Program-made: the position numbers and the translations under genes
Notes under the pieces: model-generated
The model's input: only the letters and a program-made list of their open reading frames with translations
The model's database searches: none
Told to the model about the DNA's origin: nothing
Source of the DNA: Acephala macrosclerotiorum
Taxonomy: Eukaryota; Ascomycota; Leotiomycetes; Helotiales; Mollisiaceae
Length of the DNA stretch: 64,000 nt
Reading direction: 5' to 3'
NCBI GenBank assembly: GCA_014904845.1
Contig: MU119203.1
Location: 851,237-915,236, forward strand
In this document: positions 55,697 to 64,000 of the stretch, piece after piece
Position numbering within the stretch: position 1 is the stretch's first letter
How the letters are laid out: each line of letters starts with the position of its first letter

Positions 55697-58600
55697 CTAC
55701 TTCCTCCCCCTAACAGGGCTCTGCGCAAACCTAATTCCCCTACTCTTCGCCACCGGCGGCGGCACCCTCGGCGTATCGTCATCATCGCTATCCTCTCCGC
55801 CTCCACCTGACACACCAAGCGCAGCCTCTCTCCTCCTCCTTTCCGCCGCGGACTCCTCTATTGCTCCATCACTGCCACTCCCTCTTCCGCTCCCACCACT
55901 CTCCTCATCAAATCTCGATTCCGATCTTCCGCGTCCAAGCTGTGCGGGTGTAACTTCGTCCACTCCTTTGAGAGCTTGTTCGCGTCTCCTCCTCTCGGCC
56001 TCGGATTCCGGCATATCGTTGGAGGGGTGATTCACGTCCGGTATGGCGCGCATCCTGGCGTTGGTATTTGCAGACGAAACGTGAGCTTTCTTCGGTCTCG
56101 TCACGACCCTCTCTTCACCATCATCTTCACTATCACTCATAGGCGACTGCCCCCTCCCTTCCTCATCCACCCTCACCCCCCTATCCCTTGCCATCTTCGC
56201 ACCAACAGCCTTTGCCGTTTCTCTTCCTGAAGCACGCTCAACGCCCGTGGCGCCGAACAGGCGTGAGCTGCCAGGAGAGTCCTGACTCGCGTCCTTCTTC
56301 GCAAGATCCTTCATCGCCGGACTCGCATCACTCCCAGCAACAACCTCGCACCTAGCCTTCGGATCCAAACTCTGAATCTCCTTCAAAAAATCCTCTTTCG
56401 TCAACCTCTTCCCTGCACCACCAATCGTAAACCTAATATGTCTATCATCCTCCGCATCATTATGTCTCGGCGTCCCTTCTTTCCCCGTATTCTTACCGCC
56501 GAACCCCCAGTTGAAGCTTGGTTTGGTGGAGGATTCAGCTTCGGCTTTTGGAGTTTTGGGATCCTCGGGTTTGTTGTCTTTCTTCGGGCCGAGACCGGTC
56601 CAGGTTGACATTCGGGTTATACCTTGGCGGACTGGGTTCGTGCTGGTTTCGCCGGAGTTGGAGGGGTCTTGGGATTTGGTGGTTTTGGAGGAGGGCAGTT
56701 CGTAGGTCTTTACTACTTCGCCATCTTCGTCTTCGACGATGATCTGTTTGTGTTTAGCTATGGGTTTGGATAGTAGGTAGTAAGGGGAGTGCTCACGGTA
56801 TTTCCAAATTGATATGCCAACGCAGGACCTCGCTTTCTGTGAGCCTGCTTTCCTTTCTCTCCATTATCACCAACAGGTTCATCTTTATGTCTCCACACAC
56901 CAAGCTTCTTTCTCAAATTTTTGTAAGCTTGCATTGGGTGCTCGACATCATCCTTGATTTCCTTCTCTGCTTTCGCCAAAGACTCCTTCCTTTCCTTGGC
57001 ATGCGAACTGATCTTAGTACTCAGAACCTCACCATCTGCATCCTCGATGATAACATCATCGCCCTCCTGGTACACATTGGTGTCATCTGGGTGACGTTCG
57101 GCATCGGATCTATGCTGGTCGCGCGTCTCATGATCTGAATGTCGGTGCAATATTTCGTGCATCTCAGGGTCATCTTGCACATCTCCGAGAGCGCTCTCCT
57201 TCCTCTCATCGTCATCGTCCTTTTCATTCATCGGCAAATTCTCTGGAGAGTCACCCGGTGTCAAAGTATCGGACGTCTGTTCGCTCATATGCTCACTCTG
57301 GCTTCGGCGCTGAGGATAGATGGCAGATTGACTGATAGGTCCACCAGGTCCACGACCATCATCCCATCTCTTCTTTCGGCGATGACGTGAAATTAGAGAA
57401 GATGCTCTACTTCCTGGTGCACTGTTGCTGTCTTCTTCTTTCTGTCGACGTAAGAACTCGCGAGGAATACCAGTCGGTGGCAATGCTCCTGGTGGCAAAC
57501 CTTCCATCTTCATGTCATCGGCATCAGTCTCGGAAGCAAATGACTTCGCTTGTGATCTCGAGGTTGATGAAATACGTGGAAGTCTGTTCAGCCAGCTTGG
57601 TCCATCGACATCGGTTGTGTACGACATGGTGAGGTGGAGCGTGTTGATGTGCTTGCCAAGCGTGAAAACAGCGATGGATGATCCGTGTACCAGAATCGAG
57701 GAGATGACTAGGAAGGTAGTGATTGGCCAGATGACAGTAACGAGTTCCCAGTTCTCAGCGCCCAGGTCGGGATAGGAGGCGAGTGGGGTGCTATGGCCCG
57801 TTTCCAATTCAGCTCTGGCAAGGATGGCGACGAAGATTGCTCCGACGCCAATTGGACCGAAATGGCCTGCGAATAGAGCTTCTCGCCAAGTTTTGACATC
57901 CGGAATGATCGGTTTGAGTGCCATCATGATTGGAATCCGACGGAACAGAATGACGAAGATAGCGAGTATGACCAGCCTCCATACAGTCAAACCAATGGCG
58001 TGGTTGTTGTACTGCTCCCAAGGAATGATTGTGCCTAGATAGACGAAGTATGCCAAGTTGATGAGCAGATCAATAACGTTGGAGACGTGAGACTCTTCAG
58101 TCTTTTGCGTAAACCAACCATCGTTAGAGAAACCCACTCCAGCAGCGAAACCAACCAGAAGGTCATCAACACCGAGGATACTACCTGATCCAGCACAGAA
58201 GAGTGCCAACACAAAGTAGAACACGAGAAAACTTTCTCTGTCGACAAGATCATGCTTTTCAGCATACTTGATCCCATGCCGTCCAATGTATCCAATCATG
58301 AAGCCATAGAATGCACCGAACACACATTCGTATAGAATGGTGATAACGAACCAATTCAAAGCAACCTTGTCCGCATCAGGTCTGTAGTCGATGAGGTACA
58401 GGGCTAGATAGATGAAAGGGAAGGCCATTCCATCATTGCAGCCAGACTCGGCAGACAAGACATCTCTCAAATGTTTTGGCACCCGCTTGGCGAACTTGCC
58501 CTTTCCCACAACCGAACTGGCCAAGACAGGATCCGTAGCAGTGACGCAAGCAGCGCAAGTAAGAGCCTGAAGCCAATTGATCGCAGGAACCATCCACCAA

Positions 58601-58962
58601 ATAAATAGACTCGTCATCAACCATCCGAACGTCATGACGGGAAGCAGTAAGAATACCACACTCCTCCAATGTTTCTCCATGTAGTATTTTGGCAGTTCGA
58701 CTCCGACGGCGAAACATTGGACGACGAGGACGATTCGCGAGAATTCGAGGGTGATTTGATCGGTATTTCCCCATGTTCCAGGGTTAATCAGGTTCGCGGC
58801 GTGAGGACCGAAGATAATTCCACAGAGCGTGGCGACTGTCGCTTCACCGATGTACAGTCGTTCCTTGATGAACGACGAACACAGCATGAACAGTGAGGTG
58901 AAGCCGCCAAGGATTATGTAGACCAGATGCGGTCGATTGATCGAGAGGTGGTCCCACGCCAT
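55697..58962 (-). CDS. NHA1: Nha1-type plasma-membrane Na+(K+)/H+ antiporter
   Basis: Exons 58962-56797 and 56743-55697, joined across a 53-nt intron (GTGAGC...AACAG, phase 0), give 1070 residues. Residues 1-440 hold about 12 membrane helices of the CPA1/CPA2 type. They include VTATDPVLASSVVGKGKFA and LSAESGCNDGMAFPF, the ion-binding ND region, and GHFGPIGVGAIFVAILAR. About 630 residues of cytosolic, charged, low-complexity tail follow. Splicing joins QFGNT to IIVEDEDGEVV, so the downstream frame that could be mistaken for a separate gene is the tail. It contains two related motifs, ESEAERRRREQALKG and EESAAERRRREAALG. Nha1 exports Na+ and K+ for protons, regulating salt tolerance, pH and volume; its tail is regulatory. 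Confidence 0.93.
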
Positions 58963-60228
58963 CTTGGCTCAGTCTTGTGTATCCTGGGAAGCTTGTGAGA
59001 GGCTTGGTGGCTCGAAGGTCGGTGGGCCGTATGACCGCGTATGGATTCGAAATGGTATCGGCAGAAATCTGCAGGCCGCTGCCTTCTTTCAAGGCCCAAT
59101 TCCCCAGTCTGTCGATTCCCTTAACAATATTGCGTGGTGCCGGAGCATTCAGACACCGGTCGCGCCCAGTCGCCGCTCCCAACAACTAAAGAATGTTTGT
59201 TGACCTCCACGACGTCCCCAGCAGATTCGTAGGTAATGATCGGAAGTCGTCAGGGTGAGGATATAAATATTCTAGGGCGTTATCGAGTCGATCGACATAG
59301 ATTGATAGGAGATGGCGGGGTACGGAAGATTTAAAAGTTGTGACGAATGTTCACAATCGGAATCTTTAGGCTTTTTTTTTTAGCAGGTGGGCTAGTACTC
59401 TTCTTAAACCAACGAAGAAACAACAGCCAAGACCGCCAAAGACGAATAACAAATGGATTCTTACCGACCAAGAGAGTCCAAGGCGTGACAGAGAAGAATG
59501 AGTGAAGATAATTGGGGTTTGCACTCGAGCGTGGAGAGAATCTGCGAGTCCGGGTCTTGGTGCGTGGGGACAGAAAGAACCAGCAGGGAAGATGTCCGAT
59601 GAGGTGACTGTGCATGCAGTGGCACGGCCTGGAATATCGCCTTTTCTTTCCGGTACAGCGCACAAAGGACGATTGTCTAGAAGATGTCGAAGTATTTTCT
59701 CTAGGAACGTGCATATACGTCTCCATCAACCCCTATTTATTATACTTTTTTCTATTTTATTTTTATCAGTTCTGCTTGTTCCAATCTCATCCTCGCCGCC
59801 TCCTCGCAAATATCGACCAGGCGTCCTTGCATAATGACGTATCATTGGCCCAGTGCATTATTCTGCCAAGCCACAACCAGCCATGTTTATTGCCTGATAT
59901 GGTTTCCGTGCCCGTGATATCAGCCACAATGAGGGCGGTGAGAGGGGTCCCTAGACCCGCCCCGAGGCGCCCCCAACTCAGAACGGCACTTCACTTCTTT
60001 CACTTTATGGCCACGACTCCTCACGAATTGGTGAGATCAAGATCTAGACGACACAATACAGCACCTAGCAGCTGAAGTCAGCATGCGCAAGCAGATGGAA
60101 AGCTGACTAAGGTTACTCCTAGCAAGTCCTTCCAGATGGATATGTAGCACGGAAATTCCCCACAAAGTTGCGCTGTACGTTTATCGTCGTACGGCTGCGT
60201 TGTTGTGTATCTCGATGTCGTGGCAAAC
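58963..60228. other. intergenic, no gene seen
   Basis: The promoter side of the leftward antiporter gene and of the rightward Zn2Cys6 gene. It contains a run of T (59371-59380) and no supportable coding frame. Confidence 0.5.
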
Positions 60229-61873
60229 ATGCTTCAGTCGGGTACGGACAAGGGTAAAACGAAGAGGGCTTCGGCTCCGAAGAGTCGGAATGGATGTCAA
60301 ACTTGTAAAGTGTGTCTCAGTTGCCGAGTTCCTTGGGTTCATGTATCACGAGTTCTGACTTGATAAGGCAACACGAGTGAAGTGTGACGAGAATCACCCA
60401 GCAGTAAGTGCATGTCTACAACCAGGTCCTCGGGTCTGCTCTAACGCCTCCGAGTGCAACATGTGTCTCAAATCCAACAGACAATGTCAATGGAAACAGA
60501 AGCAACAAAAATCTCAGCGAATCCTCATACCTCAGAGCACAAACCAAATCAACCAAGTCCGGCCTTCAGAAACACTTCACTTCATCGACCCAAGAGAAGC
60601 AAGCTACTTCAAGGCCTACCAAGAAGAAGCTGCTCCCGAGCTATCCGGGCTTCTGAGATCCTCAGTCTGGAGTTACACAATCCTCCAAGCATGTTACCAA
60701 GAACCTTTCGTCCTTCGAGCTGTGGTCGCAGTTGGAGCCCTGAACAAAGCTATCAAGACCGAATACCTCGCCTCTATCAATCCTCAAAACTCGGCTGTTG
60801 CCCTGGCACAACGGCATCGAGCATTTGCTCTCGCTTCCTATGACCGCGCCCTCTTCGGAATGAAGCAAATCACTCCTGAACCCAAAAAATCTTCCTCGCT
60901 TCGGAAAGCACTCCTCGCCTGTCTTCTCATCTACTGCATCGAGAACTTCCTCCAATCCCCCAACACCGCCTTCATACAATCCCAAACTGGTTACTCCCTC
61001 CTTCAACAATGGATATCCTCGAAATTCTCACAAAACCTCGGAATCGAATCCCCGGACTCAACCGCCATCGAAGACGACATATTCCACGAATTCGCACGTA
61101 CAGATCTCCAACACGCCATCCGCTGGGGCGAACACGCCCTCACCCGGCACTCAACCCGTCGCCTTGAAGGCACCCTCACAATAAAAAATATGCCTACCCG
61201 CTTCTCCCACTTAGACGAAGCGCGCGTCTACCAAGAACTACTCATGCGAAGAACCTACCACCTAATCGGCGAGACATACGCCAGGATCATAGCAGCGAAA
61301 GATGAGATTAGACATACATTCGCAAGCGACACTCCCGGCGAGCTCGTAGATCCTTGTTTCCTCCCCAAAATCCTATACCCAGACCGCGATCAATATCTCC
61401 AGGACATCCGGCATTGGTGTGAAGCCTTTCAGCCCATCTTCCCCAAACTCCTTCGCTCCCCCAACCCCCTAATCTCCTCTGGCGCAGCTTTACTTCGATT
61501 ACATATGCTCAATGCAGAAATCAGATTAGCAGGCGCATTCTTCATCCTCGAAACGGATTTCGATGAATATCATAAGCACTACAAGGAGATAGTGAGTTTA
61601 TCAAGACATGTGGCGAGGAAGACGGAGCAGTTGTATCCTAGAGATCAGCCCACTTTTTTGTTTTCAGACGGAAGCGAGAGGCCGCTTTGTGATGTCGCAC
61701 TCACCTGCCGTGACAAGACTATCAGAGAAGATGCTCTAGCGGTGTTGAGATCAACGGCTCATAGGGATGCTACCAAGAATCAGGCACGCATGATCACACG
61801 AGCTTCCTTCCTCGTCTCCCTCGAAGAGTCTGCCCGTCTCCCAGATGGCACCATCCCCGAGACCTCTCGGTAG
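60229..61873 (+). CDS. Zn2Cys6 transcription factor, cluster assembled by splicing
   Basis: Exons 60229-60309, 60368-60403 and 60455-61873 give 511 residues up to a TAG. The introns are 58 nt (GTGTGT...GATAAG) and 51 nt (GTAAGT...CTAAC...CGAG), both phase 0. Only the doubly spliced form gives a canonical cluster, CQTCKATRVKCDENHPAC followed by NMCLKSNRQC, spacing CX2CX6CX6CX2CX6C. A helical fungal-type regulatory region without a clear fungal_trans signature follows. The 51-nt intron is stop-free and in frame, so retention would insert 17 residues and spoil the cluster. The frame stays open for 98 more codons after the TAG (see next entry), so the annotated end is probably a nonsense mutation. 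The target is unknown. Confidence 0.8.
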
Positions 61874-62170
61874 CGTCTAGTCTGGGTCCTAAACCACTAC
61901 CGAGAAGAGAAAAAACATCTCACGTTAATAGCAGTCAAGAGACTTGGCTTCCCGATTGGGAAGCAATACCCAGCCAGAAGAGAATATGCGAGGAGGACCT
62001 TTACACAAGAGGAAGCTGAGAGTATGAATTGCACGCCTTGGAAAAAGGAGACGCACTTTGCGTATTGGCCGCCGCCAAGGATATTGAGTTTGCCCAGGCC
62101 TTTGCAGTGGAGAGCTATTTATGATGAGATGTTGGGTGTTGAGAAGGGGGAGAGGACACGGTTTGGATGA
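61874..62170 (+). pseudogene. in-frame continuation of the Zn2Cys6 gene after a TAG
   Basis: Directly after the TAG at 61871-61873 the same frame runs on for 98 sense codons to a TGA at 62168-62170. It is protein-like: VWVLNHYREEKKHLTLIAVK, then GFPIGKQYPARREYARRTF and a Trp/Pro-rich end, the usual style of this regulator family's C-terminus. I infer that the ancestral stop is at 62170 and that the TAG (Trp or Gln originally) arose by a TpG to TpA or CpA to TpA change. It lies about 470 bp from the hypermutated block. Stop-codon readthrough or a sequencing error are alternatives. Confidence 0.6.
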
Positions 62171-62344
62171 TGTTTGGATGAGAATAGCTGGTTGTTTAAC
62201 CTGAATCCTCACTTGCACGAAATCTGTTTTTGTTCGGAAAAGTGAGCAGGGCTGCTTTATCGGCCATACTGGGTAAGCTGAGGTAAATAAGGGTAAGGCG
62301 AAAGTGAAAAGTGGGTAAGCGATGGTAAGCAAAAGTAGACGGCG

Positions 62345-64000
62345 GCAAGGATTAGCTTGAGTATGCGTTGAGAGCTATTTTAACGCTTAAAAAAGCTCGT
62401 TTTAACTCTTTCAAAGCCCGGTTACACTTTTTTTGTTTTATTTTTAAGCGCAAATCCTATTTTAGCTTCGATTAAAAAATTTTTAAAAACTATTTTTAAA
62501 TTTATATTCGTTTATATATACGTAATAAAATTAAATAATTTAATTTTATCGTTTTATAATGTTTTTTTAACGTTTTAAAAGCGATTTTATATAATATTTA
62601 AATTTTTTTTTTTATTTTAAATATTTTAATAATAAATTTATAAATAATAAAATCGTATTAAAAATTATATTAATATTATTAAAAAATTAATTAATAAAAT
62701 TAAATAAAATTACGTTTTTTAAACGTAATATTATTATTATATAAATTTTTATTTTATTTAATTTCGATTTAATTAATTTTATATTATTAAAATTTATATA
62801 TTACGTACGTAATTTTTATTATTTATATATAATCGAGTTTTTTATTTAATAAATTATTATTTGAATTATTATTTATATTATATATATTTTTATAATAAAT
62901 ATTATTAATTTTTAATATAATTTTTTCGTAATATTAATATTATATAAATTTTTATTTTTATTTAATTTATATTTAATTAATTTTTTATTATTAAATTATA
63001 TTAATAATATAATTTTTTTTTAAAAAAAAATTAAAATAATATTTAATTCGTATTATTATTTAATATAAAACGAATTAAATCGTATAAAAAAAAATTTTAA
63101 TAAAAAAAATTTAAATTAATTTATAAAAATATATATAATAATATAAAAATTTTTTTTTAATAATTATTACGAATAATAATATTTTTAATTTATATTATAT
63201 TATAAACGTTTAAAAGTATTTTAATATTTTATATTTTTAAAAAATAATATTTTTATATATTTTCGTATTATAATTTAAAATTTTAATTAATATAATATTA
63301 TTAAAATTAATAATAATTAAATATATTTTCGTTTTATTATTCGATTAAATAATATTTAATACGATTTATATTTCGTAAACGTATTTTTATTTTTTTTATT
63401 TTTACGTTTATTACGTTTATTTTATATTCGATTAAAAATAATTATTAGTTTAAATTTAATTTATATTTATTTAACGATTTAAATTTTAAATTTTGAATCT
63501 TTAATTTAAACGTTTTATAAATATTTAAAATTAAAATAATTATTAAAATAAAATTTTAAATAAAAACGTATTTATTATAAAATTTTATATTAAAAAAAAC
63601 TTTTTAAAATCTCGTTTTTATATTTAATTATTTAATTAATTTAAATTATTTTATTTAATATATAATTTTAAAAAAAAACTTTTTAAAATTTTTTCGAAAA
63701 TTATATAATTGTAAAATAATTTTTTAATATTTTATTATTTAAATACTAAATACTTAAAATAAAAACGTATTTAAAAATTTTTTATAATCGCGATTTTTAT
63801 TAAATATAATTATATTTTATTAATTTATATAATAACGAATTAATAAAATCGTTTAAAATTTAAAATTTAAAAATATTTAATTAATTTTCAATTTTTTTAT
63901 AAATTTTATACAATTTAAATTAATTAATAAATAAAAATTATAAACGTAATTATAATCGCGAAATTTTAATATTTTTTATTAAAACGATTATATATTATTT
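62345..64000. repeat. extremely A+T-rich hypermutated block
   Basis: From about 62.35 kb to the window end, and probably beyond, the DNA is nearly all A and T. By eye, almost every remaining C or G sits in a CpG, as in ACGTACGT near 62812 and TCGCGA near 63790. CpA, CpC, CpT and their complements are almost absent. There are no coding frames or recognisable transposon domains. This looks like the end state of RIP-like C-to-T mutation of repeated DNA that spares CpG. The left border is a gradient across about 62340-62480. Confidence 0.85.

Noticed and set aside
55614..56742. Rightward frames opposite the antiporter tail
   Set aside because: They are antisense shadows of a low-complexity coding exon (Ser/Pro versus Arg/Glu codons).
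1..64000. CRISPR arrays, rRNA genes, bacterial-type operons
   Set aside because: Nothing of the kind is visible; spliced genes and regulator families show a fungal nuclear genome.

Overview
This window is nuclear DNA of a filamentous ascomycete. Most multi-exon genes carry very short introns (about 45-75 nt) with GTAAGT/GTATGT-like donors and CTAAC/CTAAT-like branch sites. Gene families are typically fungal: Zn2Cys6 regulators, HET, a STAND NTPase, GMC alcohol oxidase, DHA2 MFS and Nha1. There is also an extremely A+T-rich block that looks hypermutated by a RIP-like process. Overall protein style suggests Pezizomycotina, perhaps Leotiomycetes; that rank is inference only.

Layout. 1-5 kb is gene-poor and holds a badly decayed membrane-protein pseudogene (about 2.1-3.9 kb). 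5.0-7.3 kb has an intact metal-dependent decarboxylase/hydrolase of the amidohydrolase-2 family, a small gene broken by one base, and a signal-peptide, Ser-rich, probably GPI-anchored gene whose frame is broken. 8.0-15.2 kb is a housekeeping block: a divergent pair encoding an Elg1/ATAD5-like clamp unloader and a Utp8-like 90S pre-ribosome factor. 16.1-18.5 kb encodes a protein with a helical N-terminus and an RS/RE-rich C-terminus. After 3.2 kb without genes comes a 10-exon peroxisomal alcohol oxidase (21.7-24.1 kb). A small inverted-repeat element with an internal 10-bp tandem array follows (24.6-25.1 kb), then a STAND NTPase-TPR gene (26.0-29.4 kb).

30.2-37.9 kb contains a DHA2 efflux pump and a divergently transcribed Zn2Cys6 regulator, flanked on both sides by related single-pass membrane protein genes. 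40.5-42.9 kb is SDA1. 43.9-45.9 kb is a HeLo-like/ankyrin gene. 47.4 kb holds a 78-residue Cys/Gly-motif protein. 49.9-51.5 kb is a TPR protein. 52.2-55.1 kb is a convergent pair: a protein of unknown function starting MGYTHYW and a HET-domain protein. 55.7-59.0 kb is an Nha1-type Na+/H+ antiporter with a very long cytosolic tail in a second exon. 60.2-62.2 kb is a second Zn2Cys6 regulator with an in-frame TAG followed by 98 more open codons, next to the A+T-rich block that fills 62.35-64.0 kb.

Three broad groups emerge. Core growth genes (Elg1, Utp8, Sda1, Nha1) sit beside metabolic and efflux functions (alcohol oxidase, decarboxylase, MFS plus regulator). Allorecognition or immunity-type architectures are scattered through accessory-looking DNA (STAND-TPR, HeLo-like-ankyrin, HET). 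All gene models were spliced by hand from the sequence. Family names rest on motif recognition, not on a database search.
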